Origin: CSP1-5 sp964558395
GTDB taxonomy: Bacteria; Methylomirabilota; Methylomirabilia; Methylomirabilales; CSP1-5
Direction of reading: 5' to 3'
Assembly: GCA_964558395.1 (NCBI GenBank)
Contig: CAZLDS010000006.1
Coordinates: forward strand, 21,507-85,506
Length of the DNA: 64,000 nucleotides
Shown piece after piece: positions 15,108 to 23,594 of the stretch (positions within the stretch are counted from its first letter, which is position 1; each line of letters begins with the position of its first letter). The notes under the pieces were generated by a model that saw only the letters and a list, made by a program, of their open reading frames with translations, did not search any database and was not told the origin of the DNA. The translations under genes were made by a program, and so were the position numbers.

Positions 15108-16466
15108 ATGGCGATGAAAAACTTGGCTACGGTTGCCATTGTCGGTCGTCCCAACGTTGGAAAATCGACGCTGTTTAACCGGCTGGTCGGCGGGCGCCGT
15201 GCCATCGTCGAGGCGACCCCAGGGATCACCAGGGATCGCAACTATGGAACCGTCGCGTGGCAGGGGCGGTCCTTCCTCCTCGTGGATACCGGTGGGTTTG
15301 AGCCGAAAAGGCCCACACCGATTGCTGAGCGGGTGGTTGAGCAAGCCCACTTGGCGATGGAGGACGCAGACCTTATTCTCTTTCTGGTAGACACGCGGGA
15401 AGGACTGACACCTTTGGATGAGGAGATTGCGCTGCTCCTTCGCCAGAGAACAGAGAAGCGGGTTCTCCTCGTCGCCAACAAAGTGGATACAGAGAAGAGG
15501 ATTTCCCATGGTATGGAGTTTTACCGTCTAGGGTTTTCCAAAGTCGTGCCCATTTCGGCGGAGCATGGGACTGGAGTTGGAGAACTCCTGGATGACGTGC
15601 TGGGGCTTCTTCCTACCCGGGAGGAAGAGCAAGCCCCGTTGGACGCTGTGACGATCGCCGTGGTGGGGCGGCCCAATGTAGGAAAGTCGTCACTGGTGAA
15701 CCGGATCCTCGGTGAGCGCCGGCTCATCGTCAGTCCCGAGCCCGGCACGACTCGAGATGCCATCGATACGCCATTTACGTACCAAGGGCAACAGTATGTT
15801 CTGGTGGACACCGCGGGAATCCGGGCCAAAAGGCGGATGAGCTATCGATTTGAGTACTACAGCGTCCTGCGGGCGATTAAGAGCGTCGAACGTTGCGATG
15901 TAGCCCTCGTGCTCCTCGATGCGACGAGTGATGTGGTGCGTCAGGACGCCCGCATCGCCGGCATTACCCACGAGGCAGGATGTGCCTCCATCCTGGTCAT
16001 AAACAAATGGGACCTGGTAGAGAAGGAGACACGGGTGGCCGACCAGTACATCGTCCGCCTTCGAGAAAAACTGGGACATCTCGACTATGCCCCGGTCTTG
16101 TTCGTCTCGGCCCGCACTGGGCAGCGCGTCTTCAAGATCTTCGGCGCTGTAGAGCGTGTGTTGAAGGAGCGGAATCGCCGCATTCCGTCCAAGGAACTCA
16201 ACCGCTTTCTCGAGAAGGTTGTCACACAACACCCGCCCCCGTCGCCCAAGGGGCGGCAGATAAAGATTCGCTACGCGACCCAGCTGCGATGCCAGTCTCC
16301 TGTCTTTGCTCTCTTCACGAATGCCCCCAAAGGTATTTCCCCGTCCTATGGCCGGTACCTGGTGAATCGGTTTCGGGAGCACTACGGATTTGAAGGAAAC
16401 CCGATCCGCCTGCGCTTTCGGGGAGGGCGTTCCCGCCGGGACGGCCACTGCAGGGGCCGACCTTGA
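15108..16466 (+). CDS. der: Ribosome biogenesis GTPase Der (EngA)
   Basis: Essential double-GTPase that acts in 50S ribosome assembly. The 452-residue protein has two G domains in tandem. The first has VGRPNVGKSTLFNRL near residue 12, DTGGFE and NKVD. The second has VGRPNVGKSSLVNRI near residue 184, DTAGIRAKRRM and NKWD. A C-terminal KH-like domain follows (IPSKELNRFLEKVV, KIRYATQLRCQSPVFALFTN, NRFREHYGFEGNPIRLRFR). Length and order match the family. ATG 15108 is used; ATG 15114 is close by. The TGA stop is embedded in the TTGACA of the next promoter. Confidence 0.95.
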   Translation: MAMKNLATVAIVGRPNVGKSTLFNRLVGGRRAIVEATPGITRDRNYGTVAWQGRSFLLVDTGGFEPKRPTPIAERVVEQAHLAMEDADLILFLVDTREGLTPLDEEIALLLRQRTEKRVLLVANKVDTEKRISHGMEFYRLGFSKVVPISAEHGTGVGELLDDVLGLLPTREEEQAPLDAVTIAVVGRPNVGKSSLVNRILGERRLIVSPEPGTTRDAIDTPFTYQGQQYVLVDTAGIRAKRRMSYRFEYYSVLRAIKSVERCDVALVLLDATSDVVRQDARIAGITHEAGCASILVINKWDLVEKETRVADQYIVRLREKLGHLDYAPVLFVSARTGQRVFKIFGAVERVLKERNRRIPSKELNRFLEKVVTQHPPPSPKGRQIKIRYATQLRCQSPVFALFTNAPKGISPSYGRYLVNRFREHYGFEGNPIRLRFRGGRSRRDGHCRGRP

Positions 16467-16491
16467 CAGGTGCACCGCGTCATGGTATATC
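16463..16491 (+). promoter_or_regulatory. Promoter of the sdh operon
   Basis: A perfect TTGACA (16463-16468) overlaps the der stop codon. After a 17-base spacer ending in TGG comes TATATC (16486-16491), an extended -10 type. Transcription would start near 16498, about 230 bases before sdhC. Confidence 0.5.
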
Positions 16492-16522
16492 CATGTGGAA
16501 ATTCTGCCGTATAAATCCCCAA

Positions 16523-16564
16523 GTGGCACTGCTCGTTCAATGAACAGTCCACGTTTCTTTTCTT
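16523..16564 (+). terminator. Hairpin plus T-rich tract: der terminator or sdh leader attenuator
   Basis: GTGG (16523-16526) and CCAC (16549-16552) close a stem whose inner part pairs ACT with AGT and GTTCA with TGAAC. A T-rich stretch (GTTTCTTTTCTT) follows. It lies about 25 bases downstream of the predicted sdh start point, so transcripts from that promoter would have to pass it. Confidence 0.4.
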
Positions 16565-16597
16565 AATCCGTCACGAATAAGTGAGAAGGAGGGCGTC

Positions 16598-16747
16598 GTG
16601 GGTAAGGCACTGACGGGTCGTCGGATTCAGTCCAGAGGTGGCCAACTCTACGTCCGCGACGACCCCATGGTTCGCGAACTGCTGGATAGGTTGAATCTGT
16701 GTACCATCCCTCGTTGCGCGAGGAAAAGGCATGGCATTCTTTCTTGA
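16598..16747 (+). CDS. Small reading frame (49 aa) upstream of and overlapping sdhC
   Basis: A GTG codon at 16598 opens a 49-codon frame ending at 16747, 17 bases inside sdhC. It has an excellent ribosome site, AAGGAGG at 16586-16592, better than that of sdhC itself. The product is basic (begins MGKALTGRRIQSRGGQLYV and contains LNLCTIPRCARKR) with two cysteines and no membrane segment. I do not recognise it. It could be a small protein, or a leader peptide coupling translation into sdhC. The strong ribosome site is the main support. Confidence 0.35.
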   Translation: MGKALTGRRIQSRGGQLYVRDDPMVRELLDRLNLCTIPRCARKRHGILS

Positions 16748-17408
16748 GTTTTATCGGTCCGCCGTGGGGAAGAAAGTTGTCATGGCGGTGACCGGCATCG
16801 TGCTTTACGGGTACGTCCTGGTGCACATGTTGGGGAACTTGAAACTCTACCTGGGCAGGGAGAGTCTGAACCACTACGCGGAGTTCCTCAGGGTCATGGG
16901 CGAACCCTTTTTCCCGCACGGCACGGTGCTCTGGATCGCTCGGTTTATTTTGCTGATTTCGGTCGGCTTGCATATCCTCGCTGCTGTCCAGCTGACCTGG
17001 ATGAATTGGCAGGCCAGGCCAACGGGTTACGAGGAGAAACAATTCGTTGCAGCGACGTATGCCTCGCGCACCATGCGCTGGGGCGGGGTGATCATCGGGC
17101 TGTTCATCATATACCACCTGTTGGACCTGACGTGGGGGACGGCAAACCCGAGTTTCGTCCCGAATGATGTCTATCACAACGTCGTGGCGAGCTTCCGGGT
17201 GTGGTGGGTTGCAGCCTTTTACATCCTGACGCAGGTGTTCCTCGGTCTTCACCTCTATCACGGCCTCTGGAGCCTTTTCCAATCCCTGGGCTGGAACCAC
17301 CCCAAATTCAACAGTTGGCGCCGCAATTTCGCGATCGCCTTCGCGTGGATTATTGCGGTCGGGAACATTTCTTTCCCGCTGGCGGTGCTGACCGGCTGGG
17401 TATTTTAG
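16731..17408 (+). CDS. sdhC: Succinate dehydrogenase / fumarate reductase cytochrome b subunit
   Basis: Membrane anchor of the quinone-reactive complex II. The 225-residue protein has five hydrophobic segments and several histidines placed for two hemes (H32 in YVLVHMLGN, later GLHILAA, IYHLLDL and HLYHGLW). This is the single-subunit, diheme, type B anchor found in Wolinella, Bacillus, Bacteroidetes and many deltaproteobacteria. There is no separate SdhD. It begins FFLEFYRSAVGKKVVMAVTG, typical of the family. It precedes sdhA by 13 bases. Direction of electron flow (succinate oxidation or fumarate reduction) cannot be told from sequence. Confidence 0.93.
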   Translation: MAFFLEFYRSAVGKKVVMAVTGIVLYGYVLVHMLGNLKLYLGRESLNHYAEFLRVMGEPFFPHGTVLWIARFILLISVGLHILAAVQLTWMNWQARPTGYEEKQFVAATYASRTMRWGGVIIGLFIIYHLLDLTWGTANPSFVPNDVYHNVVASFRVWWVAAFYILTQVFLGLHLYHGLWSLFQSLGWNHPKFNSWRRNFAIAFAWIIAVGNISFPLAVLTGWVF

Positions 17409-17421
17409 GGGGTAGCTCAAT

Positions 17422-19338
17422 ATGGAGCTGAATGCCAGAATCCCTGCTGGGGTCCTCAAGGACAAGTGGAAAAATCACGAGTTTGCACTGAAGCTGGTCA
17501 GTCCGGCAAACAAACCGAAATTCAGGGTGATCGTGGTGGGTTCGGGGCTGGCGGGGGGGGCTGCGGCCGCTACCCTGGCCGAACTCGGATATAACGTCGA
17601 CTGCTTCTGCTACCAAGACACACCACGGCGAGCCCACAGCATCGCGGCCCAGGGCGGGATCAATGCGCCCAAGAACTATCGGAACGACGGCGACAGTATC
17701 GAGCGGCTCTTTTACGACACCATCAAGGGGGGCGATTTTCGCTCGCGGGAAGCAAACGTCTATCGCCTGGCCCAGCTGAGTCTCAATCTCATCGACCAGT
17801 GCGTGGCGCAGGGAGTTCCCTTTGCGCGAGAGTATAGTGGTCTCCTCACGACGCGGTCCTTTGGAGGAGCGCAGGTGGCTCGAACCTTTTACGCGCAGGG
17901 TCAGACGGGCCAGCAGTTGCTGCTCGGGGTCTACCAGGCGCTTTCTCGGCAGATTGCCCTCGGCAAGGTCAAGATGTACTCGCGGACCGAGATGCTGGAC
18001 CTGGTCGTGGTGGACGGGCACGCACGGGGCATCGTGACTCGCGACATGGGCACGGGTACAATCCGGTCGCACGCCGCGGATGCGGTCGTGCTGGCCACGG
18101 GTGGCTACAGCAACGTTTTCTTCCTGTCCACGAACGCCATGGGCTGCAACGTCACCGCTATCTGGCGCGCCCACCGTCGAGGGGCGTTTTTCGCGAATCC
18201 GTGCTTTACCCAGATCCATCCGACCAGCATTCCTCCGAGCGAGGAGTACCAGTCCAAGCTCACCCTGATGAGTGAATCGCTGCGGAACGACGGCCGTATC
18301 TGGGTTCCGAAGCACAAAGGAGACAACCGCCCCCCAACCCAGATTCCGGAAGAAGAGCGCGACTACTTTCTTGAGCGCAAGTACCCGGCTTTTGGAAACC
18401 TGACACCACGCGACGTCGCGTCACGGAACGCCAAGGAGGTCGTGGACGAGGGACGGGGCGTGGGACCGACCGGGATCGGCGTCTACCTCGATCTCACGGA
18501 TGCGATTCGACGCCTCGGAGGCAAAGTCATCGAGGAACGCTACGGCAACCTGTTAGATATGTATGAAAAAATCACCGGGGAGAACCCCCGCGAACTTCCG
18601 ATGCGGATCTACCCGGCGCCGCATTACACGATGGGTGGACTGTGGGTCGATTACAATCTGATGAGTACGATCCCCGGAGTCTACGTGATTGGCGAGGCGA
18701 ACTTCTCTGATCACGGAGCCAACCGGCTGGGGGCCAGTGCCCTCATGCAGTGTCTGGCGGATGGATACTTTATCCTTCCCGTCACCATCGGCGACTACCT
18801 CGCGCGATTTCTCGGCCAACCCAAAGTTGATATTGACCATCCGGTGTTCAAACAGGTGGAGTCCGAGGTCGCCGACCGGATCCGGCGCCTCCTGGCGGTT
18901 CAAGGCACGCGGACGGTGGATTCCTTCCATCGAGAGCTGGGCCGCATCTGTTGGGAGTACTGCGGCATGTCGCGCAGTGCAGAGCGGCTCAAGAAAGCCC
19001 TGGACCTATTGCTGGCCTTACGCGAAGAGTTTTGGAGGAACGTGAAGGTCATTGGTGGGAATGAGGAATTGAACCAATCATTGGAGAAGGCGGGACGGGT
19101 GGCCGATTTCTTTGAACTCGCCGAGGCGATGGTCCACGACGCGCTCCACAGAAAAGAATCATGCGGGACGCACTTCCGGGTCGAGTTCCAGACACCGGAG
19201 GGGGAGGCGCGACGTGACGACGACCACTTCGCATATGTGGCAGCGTGGGAATTTAAGGGAATTGGCGAGGCGCCAGTCCTCCACCGGGAGCCGTTGAACT
19301 TCGAGAGGGTCCAATTGGCCCACAGGAGCTACAAGTAG
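17422..19338 (+). CDS. sdhA: Succinate dehydrogenase / fumarate reductase flavoprotein subunit
   Basis: Catalytic flavoprotein of complex II, oxidising succinate to fumarate or the reverse. The 638-residue protein has the FAD-binding VVGSGLAGGAAAATLAELG at about 38-56 and RRAHSIAAQGGINA with the covalent-FAD histidine H72. Next come ARTFYAQGQTGQQLL, CFTQIHPTSIP, and the C-terminal HYTMGGLWVDYNLMSTIPGVYVIGEANFSDHGANRLGASAL. The length, 50-60 residues above type C enzymes, fits type B. It overlaps sdhB by one base (TAGTG). Confidence 0.95.
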   Translation: MELNARIPAGVLKDKWKNHEFALKLVSPANKPKFRVIVVGSGLAGGAAAATLAELGYNVDCFCYQDTPRRAHSIAAQGGINAPKNYRNDGDSIERLFYDTIKGGDFRSREANVYRLAQLSLNLIDQCVAQGVPFAREYSGLLTTRSFGGAQVARTFYAQGQTGQQLLLGVYQALSRQIALGKVKMYSRTEMLDLVVVDGHARGIVTRDMGTGTIRSHAADAVVLATGGYSNVFFLSTNAMGCNVTAIWRAHRRGAFFANPCFTQIHPTSIPPSEEYQSKLTLMSESLRNDGRIWVPKHKGDNRPPTQIPEEERDYFLERKYPAFGNLTPRDVASRNAKEVVDEGRGVGPTGIGVYLDLTDAIRRLGGKVIEERYGNLLDMYEKITGENPRELPMRIYPAPHYTMGGLWVDYNLMSTIPGVYVIGEANFSDHGANRLGASALMQCLADGYFILPVTIGDYLARFLGQPKVDIDHPVFKQVESEVADRIRRLLAVQGTRTVDSFHRELGRICWEYCGMSRSAERLKKALDLLLALREEFWRNVKVIGGNEELNQSLEKAGRVADFFELAEAMVHDALHRKESCGTHFRVEFQTPEGEARRDDDHFAYVAAWEFKGIGEAPVLHREPLNFERVQLAHRSYK

Positions 19339-20102
19339 TGAATTTCACACTACGGATTTGGCGCCAGTCAAACGCGCGTGCACAGGGACGGATCGTCAGG
19401 TACGAAGTGACGGACATCAGTCCGGACATCTCGTTTCTGGACATGCTGGATGTCCTCAACGAGCGACTCATCGAAAAAGGCGAAGACCCTGTCGCCTTCG
19501 ATCACGATTGTCGCGAGGGGATATGTGGGACCTGCGGAATCATTATTAACGGAAGGGCCCACGGACCTCTCCCCCGCACGACCGCCTGCCAGCTGCATAT
19601 GCGGGTCTTCAACGACGGCGAAACGATCACGATCGAACCCTGGCGCGCGAAAGCGTTTCCGGTTCTCAAGGACCTCATCGTGGACCGCAGTGCCTTCGAC
19701 CGAATTATCCAAGCCGGAGGTTTCATCTCGGTAGACACGGGGAGTGCTCCCGAAGCGAACGAGATTCTGATTCCGAAGGCAGTCGCCGACCTTGCCTTTG
19801 ATTCCGCCGCGTGCATCGGGTGCGGTGCTTGCGTAGCCCAGTGTCCGAACGGGGCGGCCCAGCTTTTCACCGCGGCGAAGATTTCCCACCTCGGGCTCCT
19901 CCCACAAGGACAGTCCGAGCGGGGGCAGCGAGCTATGCAGATGGTCGCCAGAATGGAAGAGGAGAAATTTGGGAGCTGCACCAATTATGGAGAGTGTGAA
20001 GCTGTCTGCCCGAAGGGGATCAGCATCGATTTTATTGCGCGGATGAATCGGGATTACCTAAAGGCCAAATTGTTCAGTCGAAATGGATCAGGACGGGGAT
20101 AG
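19338..20102 (+). CDS. sdhB: Succinate dehydrogenase / fumarate reductase iron-sulfur subunit
   Basis: Electron-transfer subunit of complex II with three iron-sulfur clusters. The 2Fe-2S site is in CREGICGTCG with the later Cys of RTTAC. The other clusters are bound by CIGCGACVAQCPN and CTNYGECEAVCPKG. At 254 residues it is the usual size for type B enzymes. The GTG start shares a base with the sdhA stop, so translation is tightly coupled. It is followed 39 bases later by sucC, linking two consecutive TCA-cycle steps. Confidence 0.95.
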   Translation: MNFTLRIWRQSNARAQGRIVRYEVTDISPDISFLDMLDVLNERLIEKGEDPVAFDHDCREGICGTCGIIINGRAHGPLPRTTACQLHMRVFNDGETITIEPWRAKAFPVLKDLIVDRSAFDRIIQAGGFISVDTGSAPEANEILIPKAVADLAFDSAACIGCGACVAQCPNGAAQLFTAAKISHLGLLPQGQSERGQRAMQMVARMEEEKFGSCTNYGECEAVCPKGISIDFIARMNRDYLKAKLFSRNGSGRG

Positions 20103-20141
20103 ACCTTTTCCTGGTGCTGACCGCCGACTGCGGGTCGCTCA

Positions 20142-21314
20142 ATGAAGATTCACGAGTTTCAGGCAAAGACAGTCCTCGCCGAGTTCGGCGTGCCGGTGCC
20201 GCGGGGCCGCGTGGCCGGAACGCCTGGCGAGGCCGGCGACATCGCACGAGAGCTCGGCGGGACCGTGGTGGTCAAGGCACAGATCCATGCCGGCGGCCGA
20301 GGCAAGGGGGGCGGTGTGAAGCTCGCGAAGTCTCCGGAGGAGGCGACGCAGGTTGCATCTCACATTCTGGGGATGATGCTCAAAACACATCAGACTGGGC
20401 CGGAAGGCCAGCGGGTGAAGCGCGTGCTGGTCGAGGAGGCCATGGATATCCGCCAGGAGCTATACCTCGGGATCGTGATTGACCGCTCGGTCGACCTGCC
20501 AGTAATTATGGCTTCCAGCGCCGGGGGGATGGACATTGAAGAGGTAGCCCGGACCCGACCAGAGGCTATCACAAAGGTCCATGTGGACCCGGCCGCAGGT
20601 GTTCAGGGTTACCACACCCGCAAGTTGGGGTTTGGGCTTGGCCTCATGGGGGAGACGCTCAAGGGGATGGGCGATTTCGTGATCAAGCTCTACCACGCCT
20701 TTGAGGCCAAAGACTGCTCCCTGGCCGAGATTAACCCGCTGGTAATTACGGGCGATGGCCGCCTGCTCGCCTTGGATGCGAAAATGACTTTCGACGACAA
20801 CGCGATCTCCCGGCACCCGACAGTGCTGGCACTTCGGGATGTAGACGAGGAGTCACCCCTGGAGGTGGAGGCATCAAAACACAATCTGAGCTACATCAAG
20901 CTGGATGGGAACGTTGGGTGTATGGTCAACGGGGCTGGTCTGGCAATGGCCACCATGGACATCATCAAGTTGGCTGGGGGCGAACCAGCCAACTTTCTGG
21001 ATGTCGGGGGTGGCGCCAGCGCCGAGCAGATCGAGAACGCCTTCCGTATCCTCATCTCGGACCGGAATGTCAAGGTTGTCCTGATCAACATCTTCGGCGG
21101 GATCCTGCGGTGTGACCGATTGGCAGAGGGGGTCATCAAAGCCGTCAGGACCCTCGGTGTCACCCTCCCCATCGTGATACGGATGGAGGGGACTAACGTG
21201 GAGATCGGGAGGCAAATGCTCAAGGAGTCCGGGTTGAACTTTGCAAATGCGGAAACCATGGCTGATGCCGCGGCGTTGGCCGCCCAAGCCGCCAAAGGAG
21301 TTGAGGGTTCGTAG
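20142..21314 (+). CDS. sucC: Succinyl-CoA synthetase beta subunit
   Basis: Nucleotide-binding subunit of succinate-CoA ligase, which makes ATP or GTP from succinyl-CoA. The 390-residue protein has an ATP-grasp domain (MKIHEFQAKTVLAEFGVPVP, then GGTVVVKAQIHAGGRGKGGGVK and AEINPLVITGDG). The CoA-ligase domain follows (DGNVGCMVNGAGLAMATMD, FLDVGGGASAEQ, INIFGGILRCD). Length equals the family norm. It lies directly after sdhCAB and 72 bases before sucD. Confidence 0.96.
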   Translation: MKIHEFQAKTVLAEFGVPVPRGRVAGTPGEAGDIARELGGTVVVKAQIHAGGRGKGGGVKLAKSPEEATQVASHILGMMLKTHQTGPEGQRVKRVLVEEAMDIRQELYLGIVIDRSVDLPVIMASSAGGMDIEEVARTRPEAITKVHVDPAAGVQGYHTRKLGFGLGLMGETLKGMGDFVIKLYHAFEAKDCSLAEINPLVITGDGRLLALDAKMTFDDNAISRHPTVLALRDVDEESPLEVEASKHNLSYIKLDGNVGCMVNGAGLAMATMDIIKLAGGEPANFLDVGGGASAEQIENAFRILISDRNVKVVLINIFGGILRCDRLAEGVIKAVRTLGVTLPIVIRMEGTNVEIGRQMLKESGLNFANAETMADAAALAAQAAKGVEGS

Positions 21315-21386
21315 TTCAGGGTTCAGGACAGAAATGTCAGCGGATGTTTTTCCATGAACCATACACCATGAACGAGAAAGTGGGGC

Positions 21387-22262
21387 ATGAGTATTTTCGT
21401 CGATGAGCAGACGCGGGTTGTCGTGCAGGGAATTACGGGGAGAGAGGGGAGTTTCCACGCCAAAGGGTGTCTGGAATATGGGACCAAGGTGGTAGCGGGA
21501 GTCACTCCTGGGAAAGGAGGGATACTCCACGACGGAATTCCCGTCTTCAATACGGTTGCGCATGCGGTTACGGAGGCCGCTGTTAATACCTCCCTGATAT
21601 TTGTGCCGCCTGCATTTGCCGGTGACGCCATTCTCGAGGCGGCTGATGCGGGCATCGGGCTGATCGTGTGTATTACTGAAGGCATTCCCGCATTGGATAT
21701 GGTAAGGGTCTCACGCGTTTTGCAGGGGCAACCCTCACGTTTGATCGGCCCGAACTGTCCGGGCGTGATCTCCCCCGGCAAGGCCAAAGTAGGGATCATG
21801 CCCGGCCACATCCACATGCCAGGGCCAGTCGGCGTGGTCTCCCGGAGTGGCACCCTGACTTATGAGGCCGTCGGACAGCTGACGCAGCGCGGAATCGGAC
21901 AATCGACGTGTGTCGGGATTGGGGGCGATCCGATCATTGGAACAAGCTTTGTCGACTGCCTGGACCTTTTCGAAAAGGATTCAGGGACCGAAGCGATTCT
22001 TCTCATTGGAGAGATTGGGGGAACTGCCGAGGAAGATGGGGCGGCGTTCGCCAAAGCCCACATGAAAAAGCCGGTCGTCGGGTATGTGGCGGGTATGACG
22101 GCCCCGCCGGGGCGACGAATGGGACATGCCGGGGCGATCATCGCGGGGGGCAAGGGGACGGCGGCTGAAAAGGTGAGGGCGATGGACGCGGCGGGGATGC
22201 ACGTGTGTCGGTCCCCGGCGGAGATGGGGATGAACGTCGAAAGCGTCCTTCGGCGTCGCTAG
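21387..22262 (+). CDS. sucD: Succinyl-CoA synthetase alpha subunit
   Basis: CoA-binding, phosphohistidine subunit of succinate-CoA ligase. Residues 1-120 form the Rossmann CoA domain (VVVQGITGREGSFHAKGCLEYG, GVTPGKGG). IGPNCPGVISP and VGVVSRSGTLTYEAV follow. The active-site phosphohistidine is H247 in RRMGHAGAIIAGGKGTA. The 291-residue length is standard. The ATG start has GTGGGGC ahead. The 72-base sucC-sucD gap is unusual for this pair, which often overlaps, and contains no clear terminator. Confidence 0.96.
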   Translation: MSIFVDEQTRVVVQGITGREGSFHAKGCLEYGTKVVAGVTPGKGGILHDGIPVFNTVAHAVTEAAVNTSLIFVPPAFAGDAILEAADAGIGLIVCITEGIPALDMVRVSRVLQGQPSRLIGPNCPGVISPGKAKVGIMPGHIHMPGPVGVVSRSGTLTYEAVGQLTQRGIGQSTCVGIGGDPIIGTSFVDCLDLFEKDSGTEAILLIGEIGGTAEEDGAAFAKAHMKKPVVGYVAGMTAPPGRRMGHAGAIIAGGKGTAAEKVRAMDAAGMHVCRSPAEMGMNVESVLRRR

Positions 22263-22343
22263 TCCTTTGTGTACAGGTTCGGCGATAAACCAACCCCTCA
22301 GGATTCAGTACTGAGTGAGAACATATCATGTATTCTTGGATAG

Positions 22344-22377
22344 GATTCGCAGGAATACGTGATCGTATTTGCGAATC
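22344..22377. other. Long hairpin in the sucD-ndk gap
   Basis: GATTCGCA (22344-22351) pairs with TGCGAATC (22370-22377), and the stem extends through AATACG / CGTATT with a two-base bulge and a TGAT loop. No T run follows, so it is not a simple terminator. An upstream GTATTC (22331-22336) could compete for GAATAC (22353-22358). Confidence 0.5.
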
Positions 22378-22442
22378 GAAGCACTTGTCAGGTAAGAGAT
22401 GTCGTGGGGCTCAGCCGTGAAGGTTGCGACGCTCCCGGATGA

Positions 22443-22473
22443 GGCCACCTGCGCCCCAGGTGGTCTTTGTTTC
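22443..22473 (+). terminator. Terminator-like hairpin just upstream of ndk
   Basis: GGCCACCTG (22443-22451) pairs over 9 positions (one G-T) with CAGGTGGTC (22457-22465), followed by TTTGTTTC. It may end sucD transcription or attenuate ndk, whose ATG is only 17 bases further on. Confidence 0.5.
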
Positions 22474-22489
22474 ACAAGGGGGGGCAGGC

Positions 22490-22933
22490 ATGCAGCGCAC
22501 ATTGGCTATTGTAAAGCCGGACGCCGTGGCCCGCGGTAAGATCGGCGAAATCATCCGCCGTTTCGAGGAGGCAGGGATCCGTGTCTCGGGCCTCCGCATG
22601 ATCCGTCTCGAGAAAAATGAGGCGGCAAAATTTTACCATGTCCACCGGGAACGTCCTTTTTTCGAAAGCTTGATCACCTTTATGAGCTCCGGCCCCTCAG
22701 TGGTTATGGTCTTGGAAGGGGACGCAGTTATTGAGACCGTACGCGCCATCATGGGGGCGACGGACCCAGCCCAAGCGGGTCCGGGGAGCATTCGGCGAGA
22801 CCTCGGTACGAGTATTGAACACAACGCCGTCCACGGCTCCGACTCGGCAGAGTCTGCTGCCTTCGAGGTACCCTATTTCTTCACAGAGGGTGAGACTTTT
22901 GATTACATTCGAGTGGATCGTTCTGCTGACTAG
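22490..22933 (+). CDS. ndk: Nucleoside-diphosphate kinase
   Basis: Transfers the gamma phosphate of NTPs to NDPs through a phosphohistidine intermediate. The 147-residue protein starts MQRTLAIVKPDAVARGKIGE. It has GPGSIRRDLGTS and the active-site motif NAVHGSDS with catalytic H115. The frame is open upstream to 22424, but the ATG at 22490 preceded by AAGGGGGGGG gives the family's usual N-terminus. It appears monocistronic, between a terminator-like hairpin and a new promoter. Confidence 0.95.
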   Translation: MQRTLAIVKPDAVARGKIGEIIRRFEEAGIRVSGLRMIRLEKNEAAKFYHVHRERPFFESLITFMSSGPSVVMVLEGDAVIETVRAIMGATDPAQAGPGSIRRDLGTSIEHNAVHGSDSAESAAFEVPYFFTEGETFDYIRVDRSAD

Positions 22934-23010
22934 ACCACCAAGCTAAGGCGGGGCACGATGTGGAATGCTGTTCCATTGCGGGTTTATCCACCAATTGGTC
23001 CGGTTTTTGC

Positions 23011-23039
23011 TTGACATCCCGAGGTCCCCTCAGTATAAT
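23011..23039 (+). promoter_or_regulatory. Consensus sigma-70 promoter of the DUF177-rpmF-fab cluster
   Basis: TTGACA (23011-23016), exactly 17 bases, then TATAAT (23034-23039): a perfect housekeeping promoter. Start point near 23046, 20 bases before the first ATG. Confidence 0.8.
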
Positions 23040-23066
23040 CCGCCAACTTTCGTAAGGTGGGGTTGA

Positions 23067-23579
23067 ATGTTCGTTGACATAGCCCTGATCCCTGCAGAGG
23101 GTCTGGACCTCCAGTTTCGTGTTGGGGAGGATTTTCTGGATCCCTCAGGGCAGAGGGTTCATCTTCTCCGGCCGGTTGAGGCCACCCTGAATTTCTGTCG
23201 GACTCCGACCGGGGTCTGGGTGCGGGGGCAGATCTCCTCTGACCTCCAGCTCCACTGCAGTCGATGCTCTGAACTCTTTCACCTCCCGGTAAGCGAGGGT
23301 TTTGAGGTGAGATACCGTGGCCCTCTGGGGGAGAGCGTGGAGGAGGAGCACGAGCTGGGACGCGACGAACTCGATGTAAGCTTCCTCAACGGGGTGACAA
23401 TCAACGTGGGGGGGCTCGTCCGAGAAAATCTCTTGCTGGCATTACCGGTCCAACCACTGTGTAATAAGGGATGTCGGGGACTCTGTCCGCGTTGCGGGGT
23501 CAACTGGAACGGCGGGACATGTCGCTGTTCCTCCACTGGCCACGATCCTCGCTGGAAAAAATTAGAGTCCTTGTTGTAG
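23067..23579 (+). CDS. DUF177 (YceD-like) protein
   Basis: A 170-residue member of the DUF177/YceD family, nearly always encoded just before rpmF. The plant homologue is needed for 23S rRNA maturation, so a role in rRNA or ribosome assembly is expected. The sequence shows the family's cysteine pairs, LHCSRCSELFHLPV in the middle and LCNKGCRGLCPRCGVNWNGGTC at the C-terminus, which could bind zinc, and the acidic stretch EEEHELGRDELDVSFLNG. It sits directly behind a consensus promoter and leads the ribosome/fatty-acid cluster. Confidence 0.85.
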   Translation: MFVDIALIPAEGLDLQFRVGEDFLDPSGQRVHLLRPVEATLNFCRTPTGVWVRGQISSDLQLHCSRCSELFHLPVSEGFEVRYRGPLGESVEEEHELGRDELDVSFLNGVTINVGGLVRENLLLALPVQPLCNKGCRGLCPRCGVNWNGGTCRCSSTGHDPRWKKLESLL

Positions 23580-23594
23580 GGGAAAAGAGGAATC

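Noticed and set aside
20114..20482. 122-codon plus-strand frame overlapping the start of sucC
   Set aside because: It is an out-of-frame shadow of sucC rich in Arg and Gly; sucC itself is unmistakable.
22996..23011. Sigma-54-like TGGTCCGGTTTTTGCT before the DUF177-rpmF cluster
   Set aside because: It has two mismatches in the -24 box and overlaps a perfect sigma-70 promoter that explains the region better.
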